From: Arthrobacter sp. SPG23
GTDB lineage: Bacteria > Actinomycetota > Actinomycetes > Actinomycetales > Micrococcaceae
NCBI RefSeq assembly: GCF_000876655.1
Contig: NZ_JYCN01000026.1
Location: 186,001-250,000, forward strand
Length of the DNA stretch: 64,000 nucleotides
Reading direction: 5' to 3'
Shown one piece after another: positions 32,920 through 42,252 of the stretch; positions within the stretch are counted from its first letter, which is position 1, and each line of letters starts with the position of its first letter. Below the pieces are notes generated by a model, which saw only the letters and a program-made list of their open reading frames with translations, was not told the DNA's origin and searched no databases. A program made the translations under genes and the position numbers.

Positions 32920-33732
32920 TCAGCGACCTGGGTCTGTTCCCCTCGGAAGGCCGCCCAACCGTGTGGACACCCGCGCCGCGGCCTCTAGCACGGCTTCGCG
33001 CAGGATCGACTGACTATGCAGGTGCTGCACTCGGGATCGGGGCGCGCTGGCTGTGATGCAGCCGACGACTTCGCCCCGGTAGTCCCGCACAGGAGCGGAC
33101 ACACCGTATTCCTCGTAAGTGGTCTCGCCGTCGTTGACGGCGAAGCCGTCGTCACGTACGCCGACGAGCTCTTCGTGGGCCGGGTCTTCGAGACCGAGGT
33201 AGCCCTCCCGCAGGATCGTCCGGTCGGCAAGCAGACGGTCGGTCTCCTCGGACGGTAATTCGGCGAGGAATACGCGAACTGAGGAGCTGGCGAACTTGTT
33301 GTAGCGCGTGCCGATCGCCGCACTGTGCTTGACCTGGTGGGTGGAGGCCGTCTGTTCCACGACAATCGCATTGCTGCCGTTCCAAACTGCGATCGCGGCC
33401 GTCTCACCGGTGGCCTGGGTGAGTTCTTCGAGATGCGGCAAGGCGGCACGGCGGACGCTGAGCTCGGCCAACAGTGGTCCGGCCAGGCCGATCATCCCCA
33501 GCCCAAGGCGGTATCGCCCTGTTTCCTCATCGCGCTGCACGTAGCCTGCTTCGTCCAGGCCGCTAAGCATCCGGGAGACCGTGCTCTTGTGCAGGCCAAC
33601 GAGCTCGGAGATCTCCGTGACGCCTAGGAGGGAACGCTTGGCGACGGAGAATGCTTCGAGAACCGTAAGACCGTTAAGCAGCGATGCTGCCGCCCCTTGC
33701 GGTTTGTCAGTGGTTGTTTGTGGGTCAAGCAT
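32920..33732 (-). CDS. IclR-family regulator, copy B
   Basis: 270 residues with the same layout as copy A: QGAAASLLNGLTVLEAFSV, GLHKSTVSRMLSGLDEAGYVQRDEETGRYRLGLGM, AIGTRYNKFASSSVRVFLAEL and VSAPVRDYRGEVVGCITASAPRSRV. It is divergent from the N-methylhydantoinase gene (498 nt away), so it is the natural candidate for controlling that gene, while copy A faces the amidase. GGGAGAACCC precedes the ATG. The 153 nt between the two IclR genes carry no other gene. Confidence 0.9.
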   Translation of the reverse strand: MLDPQTTTDKPQGAAASLLNGLTVLEAFSVAKRSLLGVTEISELVGLHKSTVSRMLSGLDEAGYVQRDEETGRYRLGLGMIGLAGPLLAELSVRRAALPHLEELTQATGETAAIAVWNGSNAIVVEQTASTHQVKHSAAIGTRYNKFASSSVRVFLAELPSEETDRLLADRTILREGYLGLEDPAHEELVGVRDDGFAVNDGETTYEEYGVSAPVRDYRGEVVGCITASAPRSRVQHLHSQSILREAVLEAAARVSTRLGGLPRGTDPGR

Positions 33733-34040
33733 GGGTTCTCCCTCTCCAGGCGCTACGCGCAGTCACCGTAGCAGCCATCGTACGGTGTGCCCATCCGACC
33801 TCTCGCCGGAAGACAAGACACACCTGCCCGGCACGCCGCAGCGCGGCCCAGGAAATCCGGAGCCACCCTGTGGCCTTGAGGGTCAGATCAGGCGACGACA
33901 GTCTCGGCAGTCCGAAATCGACTATGCACACTATCCACCTTGCTTGGCAGAGGCCTTGTCGGATCCTTCCGCAAGATGCGCTCCAGCACTTAGGGAGGCT
34001 GACGCAAAAGGGAAGTCTCAAGAAATGAACGTCAAAAGCA

Positions 34041-34069
34041 TTGCGCGTTGTTCATAAGGGAACTAAATT
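34041..34069 (+). promoter_or_regulatory. putative promoter of N-methylhydantoinase gene
   Basis: TTGCGC (34041-34046), 17 nt, TAAATT (34064-34069). Each hexamer matches the sigma-70 consensus at 4 of 6 or fewer positions. The overlapping operator-like palindrome strengthens the call. Confidence 0.4.
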
Positions 34070-34082
34070 GCTTTCTAAGCAA
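34068..34082. promoter_or_regulatory. putative IclR operator TTGCTT-TCT-AAGCAA
   Basis: 15-nt perfect inverted repeat with a 3-nt centre, the size typical of IclR-family sites, overlapping the -10 and start region of the hydantoinase promoter. It shares 12 of 15 positions with the site at 43716-43730. Confidence 0.6.
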
Positions 34083-34230
34083 CGATGTGAGCTACCGCAC
34101 ATCGGATTGCGGGACCGGACCCCCGGCCCAACGGACTATCTCCAACCCCGGGTGAATCGGGCCCGGCCGAGAGGCCCCCGGTTTTTCCTTCAACCCCAGT
34201 CCTGAACCAAACTTTCGAAAGGACCCCCTT

Positions 34231-37200
34231 ATGAAGCGCATCGGAGTAGACGTCGGCGGCACATTCACCGACCTGTATTTCTCGGACGACGACCAGCGCA
34301 TCGCCGTTGTGGAGAAGGTTCCCTCCACCCCGCACGACCCGTCCGAAGCCGTTATCTCGGGCATCAAGAAGCTCTGTGAGAAGGCCGGGGTGTCCCTATC
34401 GGAGATCGACCAGCTGGTGCACGGGACCACGGTCGCCACGAACACCGCGCTGACGCATACCGGTGCAGAGGTCGGGATGATCACTACCGAGGGTTTCCGG
34501 GACATCCTGCATATCGCCCGTCACAAGAAGCCGTACAACTTCTCCCTCCAGCAGGATCTGCCCTGGCAGACCAAACCCCTGATCAAGCGCCGTCACCGTC
34601 TCACCGTCAAGGAGCGCATCACCGCACCCAACGGAGACGTCCTGGTTCCCCTGGACGAGGACGAGGTCCGTGAGCGCGTACTCGAGCTGAAGGCGGCCGG
34701 AGTTCAAGCCATCGCCGTCTGCCTGCTGCACTCCTACCTGAACCCCGCCCACGAGCAGCGGATCGGGGAAATCGTCGCGGAGGAGTTCCCCGAGGCCTAC
34801 CTGTCCCTTTCTAGCGAAATCGTGCCCCTGTACCGGGAGTACGAACGGTTCTCCACCACCGCACTGAATGCCTATGTCGGGCCCCGGGTCTCGCGTTACC
34901 TCTACCGCCTGCAGGAGCAGGCCGAAGGATTGGGTTACAAGCGGGAGATCCTGCTGATGCAGTCCTCCGGCGGCATGGTCCCCATCAAGGAGGCCGCCAA
35001 GCGGCCCGTCACACTGATGATGTCCGGGCCGGTCGGCGGTCTGATCGGCGGCATGTGGGCCGGGCGCCAGTCCGGCTTCGAAAACGTGGTCACCCTGGAC
35101 ATCGGCGGTACCTCCGCGGACATAGGTGTTGCCTACCAGGGTGAACTGCGCATGCGTCACCTCCTGGACACCAAGATCGGCGACCACCAGGCAATGGTTC
35201 CGATGGTGGACATCGACACCATCGGCGCGGGCGGCGGCTCCATCGCCTACGTCGACGCCGGCGGGGTCTTCCGTGTCGGTCCCCAGTCTGCCGGCGCCGT
35301 CCCGGGCCCGGTCTGCTATGGCCGCGGCGGTACGGAGCCGACATCAACCGACGCCCAAGTGTTGCTGGGTCGGATGCGTCCTGATCGCGTCCTGGCAGGC
35401 TCAGGTATGGATATGGATCTCGAGGGCGCCCGAAAGGCCATGGAAGGTCTGGCGGAAAAACTCAACATGTCAGTGGACCAGGCTGCCCTCGGTGCCTTGC
35501 AGATCCAGAAGTTCGGCATGACCCAGGCAATCGAGCAGAACTCCGTACGCCGCGGCTACGACCCACGTGACTTCACCCTCGTGGCGGCAGGCGGTGCCGG
35601 CGCACTGTTCGCCTGCGAGATCGCCGCGGAGCTGGAGGTCCCGAAGGTACTGATCCCGGCCCACCCCGGCATCATGGCCGCAACCGGCCTGCTGGCCACC
35701 GACGAGAGGTACGAGTTCGTCGCCACCAGACGGTTCACGTTCTCCAGCGCGGACCCCGCCGCCATCCAGGACTCCTATGAACAGCTGGAGCGCGACGCCA
35801 ACGCCCAACTCGATGCCGAGGACGTCCCAGCCGGCCGCCGCAAGCTCGAATGGCTCGCGGACGCGCGCTACGAGGGACAGGGCTACGAGATCCGCTTCAC
35901 CGCCCCCGAAGGGCCGGTCAACCAGGCCTGGCTGGAAAAGGCCGAAACAGCCTTCCACGACGCCCACTTCGAGGAGTACGGCCACCGCTTCAAGAACGGC
36001 ACCGTGGAAGTTATCAACATCCGTGTCGAGGCCAGCGCCGTGATGGATGACCTGCCCACGCCGGAAGCGATCAAGTCCGGTTCCCTCGATGACGCCCTGG
36101 TGGAAACCCGCCCGGTGACCTTCGAACAGGATGGCAAGCCGGTCACCCTGGACACCCGCTTCTACGACCGCGACAGGATGGGCGTGGGAATCACCTTCAC
36201 CGGCCCCGCCATCATCGAGCAGTACGATTCCACCACAGTTATTCCTCCGGGATTCTCCGGAGCGGTGGACGCAGCCGGCAACCTCGTCATCGACTGCCCG
36301 GCCGCTACCCAGAGCGCCGAGAAACTGGCCACCCCGATCCTGATGCGCGTGATCGGCGGCGCCCTGAACTCCGCAGCCAAGGAAATGGCCTCGGTGCTGT
36401 TCCGCATGGCCTACTCCTCGATCATCCGCGAGTCCGAGGACCTCGGGGCAGGGCTGTTCGATAAGGACGGCAACGTGCTGGCCGAGTCCGACTCCACGCC
36501 AATGTTCATGGGCTCCATGCCCAAGATCGTCAAGGGCGTGATCTCGGTCCTCGGCGACGACATCCACGACGGTGACATCATCCTGCACAACGATCCGTAT
36601 CTCGGCGCCACCCACTCCCCCGACGTGGCGATCATCGAACCGATCTTCCACGACGGGCAACTCGTCGGCTTCGCCGGCGCCTCGGGCCAGCTGATCGACA
36701 ACGGCGGTGCGTACTCCGGACTGATGGTGGACATCCAGGACATCCAGTCCGAAGGCACCATCTTCCGGGCGGTGAAGATCTCCGAGAAGGGCGTCCGCCA
36801 GGAATCGCTGATCCGGCACATCCTCAACAACACCCGGACACCCACCTCCAACGAGGGCGACTTCCAGGCGATGATCGCGGCCTGCGAGCTGGCCAAGTCC
36901 CGCTACATCGCCCTCATCGAGCGGTACGGCTTCGGCGCGGTCCGCGAAGCCGGCCAGAGCTGGATCGACTACTCGGAGCGGATGCTGCGCCAGGAGATCG
37001 CCAAGATCCCGGACGGCGTCTACGAGACCGAGGTCGGCTACCTGGACGATGACGGCCGCAACTACGGCAAGAAGCTGCCGATCGTCGTGAAGGTGATCGT
37101 CGAGGGTGACGAGATCACCTATGACCTCACCGGATCCTCCGAACAAGTGCCCACCGCATACAACTGCGCCTTCGAGGGCACCACGGTCTCGGCGTTCACG

Positions 37201-38097
37201 TTCATCACCCGGATGATATTCCTGGATGAGGTTGCCTTCCCAGTGTTCGTGCCCCAGAACGAGGGCATGCTCAAGCCGCTGAAGGTCATCGCCCCGGAGG
37301 GCACCATATTCAACCCGACATACCCGGCCGCGACCTTCTCGCGGTTCTCCCAGGTGCAGCGGGCCGTCGACCTGGCCCTGCGTGCCCTCGCCCCGGTCAT
37401 CCCCGAGCGCGTCACCGCCGGCAACTCCGCCCACATCCACTTCATCTCCTACTCAGGATGGGACGAGAAACAGGGCGAGTACTGGGTCTACCTCGAGGTC
37501 AACGAGGGCTCTTACGGCGCCCGCGCTACCAGCGACGGGCCGGATTCCGTGGACAACCTCATTGCCAACACCCGCAACAACCCGATCGAGGAGCTCGAGT
37601 GGCGGTTCCCGATGCGCACCGACCGCTACGAACTGCGTTCCGAGCCCGCAGCGGCCGGCGAGTTCCGCGGCGGGATCGGCATCGTCCGGGAAAACACGTT
37701 CCTGACGGACACCGCGATCACCTGCGAGGGTGAACGCCACGAATCGGACGTACCGTGGGGCGCATTCGAGGGCCATGACGGCCTCAACGGATCGCTCGTG
37801 AAAAACCCCGGTCGGGCGGGCGAGGAGTCCTGGCCGTCCAAGGTCACCGGTCGTCAGCTGCTGGCCGGCGACTCCCTCCAGATCACCGTGCCCAGCGGTG
37901 GCGGTTTCGGTGACCCGCACAAGCGGGACCCGCTGAAAGTTCTCGAAGATGTGCTGGACGGCTTCACGACCGCCGAGGCGGCCGCCCGTGACTACGGCGT
38001 GGTCCTCAAGGAAGTCAACGGCCAGCTCACGGTTGATCTGAAATCAACCGCCGAACGCCGCGGGGTTTTGGTCGCCGAGCTCAGTTCGGCAACCTGA
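34231..38097 (+). CDS. ATP-dependent N-methylhydantoinase, HyuA-HyuB fusion
   Basis: 1288 residues. The N-terminal half, about 1-690, is HyuA: ATP-binding start RIGVDVGGTFTDLYFSDD, LVHGTTVATNTALTHTGAEVG, MQSSGGMVP and VTLDIGGTSADIG. The C-terminal half, about 700-1270, is HyuB: MRVIGGALNSAAKEMASVLFRMAYSSIIRESEDLGAGLF, HNDPYLGATHSPDVAI and PSGGGFGDP. It is one chain, as in eukaryotic 5-oxoprolinase, whereas many bacteria use two subunits. Next to N-carbamoylsarcosine amidase the likely reaction is ATP-driven opening of N-methylhydantoin to N-carbamoylsarcosine. 5-Oxoprolinase or another hydantoinase activity cannot be excluded from sequence. GAAAGGA precedes the ATG; a strong terminator follows. 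Confidence 0.88.
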   Translation: MKRIGVDVGGTFTDLYFSDDDQRIAVVEKVPSTPHDPSEAVISGIKKLCEKAGVSLSEIDQLVHGTTVATNTALTHTGAEVGMITTEGFRDILHIARHKKPYNFSLQQDLPWQTKPLIKRRHRLTVKERITAPNGDVLVPLDEDEVRERVLELKAAGVQAIAVCLLHSYLNPAHEQRIGEIVAEEFPEAYLSLSSEIVPLYREYERFSTTALNAYVGPRVSRYLYRLQEQAEGLGYKREILLMQSSGGMVPIKEAAKRPVTLMMSGPVGGLIGGMWAGRQSGFENVVTLDIGGTSADIGVAYQGELRMRHLLDTKIGDHQAMVPMVDIDTIGAGGGSIAYVDAGGVFRVGPQSAGAVPGPVCYGRGGTEPTSTDAQVLLGRMRPDRVLAGSGMDMDLEGARKAMEGLAEKLNMSVDQAALGALQIQKFGMTQAIEQNSVRRGYDPRDFTLVAAGGAGALFACEIAAELEVPKVLIPAHPGIMAATGLLATDERYEFVATRRFTFSSADPAAIQDSYEQLERDANAQLDAEDVPAGRRKLEWLADARYEGQGYEIRFTAPEGPVNQAWLEKAETAFHDAHFEEYGHRFKNGTVEVINIRVEASAVMDDLPTPEAIKSGSLDDALVETRPVTFEQDGKPVTLDTRFYDRDRMGVGITFTGPAIIEQYDSTTVIPPGFSGAVDAAGNLVIDCPAATQSAEKLATPILMRVIGGALNSAAKEMASVLFRMAYSSIIRESEDLGAGLFDKDGNVLAESDSTPMFMGSMPKIVKGVISVLGDDIHDGDIILHNDPYLGATHSPDVAIIEPIFHDGQLVGFAGASGQLIDNGGAYSGLMVDIQDIQSEGTIFRAVKISEKGVRQESLIRHILNNTRTPTSNEGDFQAMIAACELAKSRYIALIERYGFGAVREAGQSWIDYSERMLRQEIAKIPDGVYETEVGYLDDDGRNYGKKLPIVVKVIVEGDEITYDLTGSSEQVPTAYNCAFEGTTVSAFTFITRMIFLDEVAFPVFVPQNEGMLKPLKVIAPEGTIFNPTYPAATFSRFSQVQRAVDLALRALAPVIPERVTAGNSAHIHFISYSGWDEKQGEYWVYLEVNEGSYGARATSDGPDSVDNLIANTRNNPIEELEWRFPMRTDRYELRSEPAAAGEFRGGIGIVRENTFLTDTAITCEGERHESDVPWGAFEGHDGLNGSLVKNPGRAGEESWPSKVTGRQLLAGDSLQITVPSGGGFGDPHKRDPLKVLEDVLDGFTTAEAAARDYGVVLKEVNGQLTVDLKSTAERRGVLVAELSSAT

Positions 38098-38116
38098 GCC
38101 AAGCGCAGCAGTAAAA

Positions 38117-38162
38117 GGGGCGGTCTGGAGCCAGTTGGTGACGCTGGTCTCCAGGCCGCCCC
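38117..38162 (+). terminator. intrinsic terminator after N-methylhydantoinase gene
   Basis: 14-bp stem GGGGCGGTCTGGAG / CTCCAGGCCGCCCC with one G-U pair and an inner CCAG/CTGG extension, 20 nt after the stop. It partly separates the hydantoinase gene from the transporter gene that starts 53 nt later. Confidence 0.8.
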
Positions 38163-38215
38163 CTTCGTTCCGTACTGATCACATCCCCACCCATCCCCGT
38201 GAATTAGGAACCGTT

Positions 38216-39580
38216 ATGACCACTGCCCCAACGTTTCAATTTGTCGAGTCTGATGTCACGCCCAAGGACGTCCGGCTGGCCACCTGGATTTGCTTCTTCG
38301 CCTGGACCTTCGCTGTCTATGACTTCGTCCTGTTCGGCAACCTCCTGCCGATGCTGGCCTCAGACCTCGGCTGGAGCGCGGCCCAGTCCACCGGGATCAA
38401 TACCTGGGTGACTGCAGGAACTGCACTCGTGGCTTTCGGGATCGGCCCGATCGTCGACCGGATCGGCCGACGCAAGGGCATCCTGATCGCCGTCATCGGT
38501 GCCGCTGTCGCCTCACTGCTGACGGCCACTGTCGGCTGGGTTGTGGGCATCGCGGCCGGCCTTGGACTCGTCTTCCTCGTCCTCGTGCGTTCACTGGCCG
38601 GCCTCGGCTACGCCGAACAGGCCATTAACGCTGCGTACCTCAACGAGATGTTTGCCCACAACAGCGATCCCGCCAAGGCCCGCCGCCGCGGTCTCATCTA
38701 CTCACTCGTCCAGTCCGGCTGGCCGGTCGGCTCCGTCCTGGCCGCCGGGTCCGTCTACCTGCTGTTCCCCATCGGCGGGTGGGCGCTCTGCTTTGCCGTG
38801 GCCGCCATCCCCGCAGTCTTCATCGTCATCGCCGGACGCTGGCTCAAGGAGAGCCCCCAATTCGGCCACCGTCACCAGATCGACAAGATGATCAAGGATG
38901 GCCGGGTGGAAGAGGCGCAGCAGCTCGGGGAGAAGTTTGGAATCGACGTCTCGGAGAAGGCCAGCCCACTCGTCTCGGTCTTCCGCGGGGAATCGCTGCG
39001 GTCCACCCTGACGATCGGCGGAGCCTTCCTCCTGAACTGGCTGGGCGTCCTTGCATTCGCGATCCTCGGCACGTCGCTGCTCACGGCACCGGACGGCAAG
39101 AACATCGAGTTCGACAACGCCCTGCTGGTCCTCATCATCTCGAATGCCACGGCCTTCGCCGGCTACCTGTTCCATGGCTGGCTCGGTGACCGGATCGGGC
39201 GCCGCAACGCGATCGGGATCGGCTGGATCCTGTGCGCCGTCTCCTTCTTCACCATGCTCCAGGCACCGAACGGGAACTTCCCGCTCATCATTGGGCTGTA
39301 CAGCGCCGGGCTGTTCTTCCTCATCGGCCCCTTCTCCGCCCTGCTGTTCTTCACCGGCGAAAGTTTCCCCGTCCACACCCGGGCAACGGGCAGCTCCATC
39401 ATCAACGCCTCCGGCCAGGTCGGAGCGATCATCGGCGGCCTGCTGATCACCGCCGCCCTCGCCGCCGGTGCCGGCTGGATCAACGCCACCCTCTGGTGGG
39501 GCGTCCTCCCCATCCTGGCCTCCGGCCTGCTCATCTTTGCCGCCCGGAACGTCGACCCCAGCACGGTCCGCACAGACTGA
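38216..39580 (+). CDS. MFS transporter, probable N-methylhydantoin/creatinine uptake
   Basis: 454 residues, 12 predicted membrane helices, from an ATG preceded by TTAGGAACC. MFS signatures: GIGPIVDRIGRRKGILI in the loop between helices 2 and 3, RSLAGLGYAEQAINAAYLNEMF, GWLGDRIGRRNAIGIG in the second half. Its place directly behind the N-methylhydantoinase gene suggests uptake of N-methylhydantoin, creatinine or another hydantoin; this is inference. A decayed second copy of its C-terminus lies at 43889-44077. Confidence 0.85.
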   Translation: MTTAPTFQFVESDVTPKDVRLATWICFFAWTFAVYDFVLFGNLLPMLASDLGWSAAQSTGINTWVTAGTALVAFGIGPIVDRIGRRKGILIAVIGAAVASLLTATVGWVVGIAAGLGLVFLVLVRSLAGLGYAEQAINAAYLNEMFAHNSDPAKARRRGLIYSLVQSGWPVGSVLAAGSVYLLFPIGGWALCFAVAAIPAVFIVIAGRWLKESPQFGHRHQIDKMIKDGRVEEAQQLGEKFGIDVSEKASPLVSVFRGESLRSTLTIGGAFLLNWLGVLAFAILGTSLLTAPDGKNIEFDNALLVLIISNATAFAGYLFHGWLGDRIGRRNAIGIGWILCAVSFFTMLQAPNGNFPLIIGLYSAGLFFLIGPFSALLFFTGESFPVHTRATGSSIINASGQVGAIIGGLLITAALAAGAGWINATLWWGVLPILASGLLIFAARNVDPSTVRTD

Positions 39581-39608
39581 CAGGGACGAACCCGCACCAC
39601 AAACAACC

Positions 39609-39659
39609 ATCGGCACGGCGGGAACTCCCTGAACACCAGAGAGCTCCCGCCGTGCCGAT
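39609..39659. terminator. long hairpin between convergent genes
   Basis: 19-nt arms ATCGGCACGGCGGGAACTC / GAGCTCCCGCCGTGCCGAT with one mismatch, 28 nt after the MFS stop. The core CGGCGGGA recalls the hairpin-repeat family, but the flanks differ and the tail is absent. Confidence 0.75.
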
Positions 39660-39796
39660 GACTTTAACATGGCAGGTTTCTCTATCGAGTGGACCGCGAC
39701 GGCAAGGTCCAATTGCTGCGGCACCGTTTCCCAGCCGGGGTGCGCAGAAGGTGCCATGCCGGGGTTGCCACGAGGCTGCAGGGCCTGCCCGTCCCG

Positions 39797-41953
39797 CTAA
39801 GGCTCTTTGCGCAGCTGGGCCTGTTCCACCAGTTCGGTCATCCACGGCCGGTGCCCGCGGTGCAGCGCCATGCCCCTGGGCAGCCCTTGGACGGAGACTG
39901 TGGAACCTGAGATATCGATGGTAATCCGGCCGCCGGCCATGGGCGCATTGGCGATGTGCAGGTCGCCGTAGGACTCCGGTAGTACCGGGTCCAGCCACAT
40001 ACCACCCCGGGAGACATGTGCGTCGTAGCGCATCAGGCTTGTCACCAGCAGAATCGGCGCGGTCGCGGCCCAGGCCTGCGGGGAACACGCCGTCGGGTAC
40101 GGCACGGGCTGGGTGAACCGTTCCCGGTCGAAGCCGCAGAAGAGCTCGGGCAACCGGCCGTCCGAGTACTGGGCGGCCTCAAGCAGCGCCGTAGCGATCT
40201 GCTGCGCTTCTTCCACGAAACCATAGCGAACCAGGCCAGCCGCAATAATGGCGTTGTCGTGCGGCCAGACCGAGCCGTTGTGGTAGCTCGCCGGATTGTA
40301 AGCCCCCATGTCGGAAGCCAGGGTGCGAACGCCCCAGCCGGAGAACATCTCCGGGGACATCAGTTTCTCGGCCACCAGCGGCGCCTTGTCCTCATCCACC
40401 AGACCGAACCAGAGGCAGTGGCCCATATTAGACGCGCAGGCATCCACCGGGCGCTTGTCCTTATCCAGCGCGATCGCGTAGTACCCGTGATCGGGCAACC
40501 AGAACTGTTCGTTGAACCGTTTTTTTAGCTGCGCCGCCCGGTCGGTGAGCTCGTCACCCATCGGCGCGTCGCCGACGTCGTAGGCCATCCAGGCACGCGC
40601 CATGTACGCCGAGTAGACGTAGGCTTGGACCTCACACAGGGCGATCGGCGGTTCCGCCAAGGTGCCGTCCGCGAAGTTGATCCCGTCCCAGGAATCCTTC
40701 CAGCCCTGGTTGATCAACCCCCGATCATTCAGGCGTTCATATTCGACGAAGCCGTCACCGTCGCGGTCCCCGTAGTCCCGGATCCAGTCCATGGCCCGGT
40801 CCGCGTTGGGCAAGAGGGCGGCAATGGTCTCCTTGGCAAAGCCCCAGCGGCTGACGGCCCCGAGCACGCTCACAAACAGCGGGGTCGCATCGACGCTGCC
40901 ATAATATTCCGGCTTACCGCCCAAGGACAGGCCGCTGGAGACTCCGAGCCGGACCTCGTGGAGGATCTTGCCCGGTTCCTCCTCGCTCATCGGGTCCACC
41001 ACCCGGCCCTGGCGGTCGGCCAGCGTCTGCAGCGTGCCCAGGGCCAGGGATGGGTCCACCGGCAGAGCCATCTCCGAGGCCCAGAGTGAGTCGCGGCCGA
41101 ACAGGGTCATGAACCAGGGCGCCCCGGCGGCGACCACCACCCGGTCCGTATGGTCGGGGTCTTCGATCCTTAGCGCGCCCAGATCGTCGTAGCTGCGCTG
41201 CAAGGTGCGTTCGATGGAACGGTTGCCCATCTGCAGCACCGGAATCCTCGCCACCCACTCCATCCGGCGCCGGTCCCGTGGAGAAATATCGCCCGGTGCC
41301 GGGTGAACAAACGGTGCTATGCCGGTTCCGTCCACGGCAGGCACCACGCTCAGCACGGTGCTCCAGTGGCCGTGCGGCGGAACAACTGTGCGATATGTCA
41401 AGGCTTCCGCACCAACGTGGTCGGCGCCGTTGGCGTTGATGACAATCCCCTTGCGGGCACCCTGCCAAGTGCCCCTGATCGTCAGCGAACCTGCATCCGG
41501 CTGCCGGATTTGGTCCCAGTGCCGCTGGATGCGCGCCTCCTTGACCTCGAACAGATCGGCGAAGTCCGCTTCGACGCTGAGGGAGACCACGCATTCGACC
41601 GGATCCAGCGAGTAGTTCCGTACCGTAAGCTCCTCCGTGATGCCGGCACCCACCTCGCGCAGACGCTCCACAAGCAGCGGGCTGTCCGCATACCCGTCCG
41701 AGCGGGCAACACGTCCAGCAAACAGCGCCCGGTACGGTTCCTTGGTTTCCGCCGCCAACGGCTCCAGCACCTGGCCGTTGACGGTCAGGCTCCAGCGGGA
41801 CAGGATTCGCGTGTCCTGGAAGAAGACCCCGTGCGGGAGTTCGGGTTGGATGTCCCCGTTCGGCAGGGAGATGCAGAAGGATGAGCCTTCCACCAATGTG
41901 ATGGTCCCGGCGCCCAGTGGTCCGGCCGCGGTATCGGCATTCCATCCAGCCAT
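39797..41953 (-). CDS. glycogen-debranching-type amylo-alpha-1,6-glucosidase family protein
   Basis: 718 residues. The N-terminal beta-sandwich domain (about 15-250: GTITLVEGSSFCISLPNGDI, GVFFQDTRILSRWSL) is the bacterial glycogen-debranching-enzyme N-terminal domain. The catalytic alpha/alpha barrel follows, with AAGAPWFMTLFGRDSLWAS, GQDSWD-like INQGWKDSWDGI and NGSVWPHDNAIIAAGLVRYG, where the acidic residues of GH15/GH63-like enzymes sit. Such proteins act on alpha-glucans or related glycosides in the cytoplasm. GAGGAGCCGGAA precedes the ATG. It interrupts the hydantoin cluster and has no evident functional link to it. Confidence 0.85.
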   Translation of the reverse strand: MAGWNADTAAGPLGAGTITLVEGSSFCISLPNGDIQPELPHGVFFQDTRILSRWSLTVNGQVLEPLAAETKEPYRALFAGRVARSDGYADSPLLVERLREVGAGITEELTVRNYSLDPVECVVSLSVEADFADLFEVKEARIQRHWDQIRQPDAGSLTIRGTWQGARKGIVINANGADHVGAEALTYRTVVPPHGHWSTVLSVVPAVDGTGIAPFVHPAPGDISPRDRRRMEWVARIPVLQMGNRSIERTLQRSYDDLGALRIEDPDHTDRVVVAAGAPWFMTLFGRDSLWASEMALPVDPSLALGTLQTLADRQGRVVDPMSEEEPGKILHEVRLGVSSGLSLGGKPEYYGSVDATPLFVSVLGAVSRWGFAKETIAALLPNADRAMDWIRDYGDRDGDGFVEYERLNDRGLINQGWKDSWDGINFADGTLAEPPIALCEVQAYVYSAYMARAWMAYDVGDAPMGDELTDRAAQLKKRFNEQFWLPDHGYYAIALDKDKRPVDACASNMGHCLWFGLVDEDKAPLVAEKLMSPEMFSGWGVRTLASDMGAYNPASYHNGSVWPHDNAIIAAGLVRYGFVEEAQQIATALLEAAQYSDGRLPELFCGFDRERFTQPVPYPTACSPQAWAATAPILLVTSLMRYDAHVSRGGMWLDPVLPESYGDLHIANAPMAGGRITIDISGSTVSVQGLPRGMALHRGHRPWMTELVEQAQLRKEP

Positions 41954-42102
41954 TTCCGGCTCCTCGAACGGATTGGCACCATACGGCCAGCGCGCCGGTC
42001 CTTAGTCAGGCTGCGGCCACCGCCGTCGTTCAATTCGAACGCTACGCCCGTCGGTTCACGGTTGCCAGAGCAGGGCCTCTAATGGTCACGAAGGAGTTTA
42101 AT

Positions 42103-42252
42103 ATGGCGGCAATGAGTACGCCAGGTTTACGCAAACCGTCCTTCGTCCACCAGCGGACTGTGTCGTCGGGATCGGCCCCGGCAAGGCCAGCGGCTGCCTG
42201 GACCTACCAGGTCCGGACAGCAGCTGGCCTTTTACGTGCCATGGGACGTTAG
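42103..42252 (+). CDS. possible 49-residue small protein
   Basis: ATG preceded by an excellent AAGGAGTTTAAT. The frame reads MAAMSTPGLRKPSFVHQRTV and ends TAAGLLRAMGR. It is basic, with no membrane helix and no known domain. It overlaps the stop of the convergent MHS transporter by 4 nt. The strong ribosome-binding site is the only support. Confidence 0.4.
   Translation: MAAMSTPGLRKPSFVHQRTVSSGSAPARPAAAWTYQVRTAAGLLRAMGR

Larger units (their letters stand above)
33733..34230. other. control region upstream of N-methylhydantoinase gene
   Basis: 498 nt without a credible gene. It holds the putative promoter (34041-34069), an IclR-type site (34068-34082) and, about 50 nt before the ATG, a GC-rich stem followed by TTTTT (around 34163-34186: CCGGCCGAGAGGCCCCCGG) that could act as a leader attenuator. 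Confidence 0.5.

Noticed and set aside
35470..37440. Long minus-strand open frame (656 codons) inside the hydantoinase gene
   Set aside because: Antisense shadow of a clearly conserved protein; its His/Asp/Gly-rich text is the expected reverse reading of HyuA/HyuB codons.
39609..39659. Tenth member of the GACGACGGCGGG hairpin family
   Set aside because: Only the CGGCGGGA core is shared. Arm ends, loop size and tail differ, so it is an ordinary terminator.
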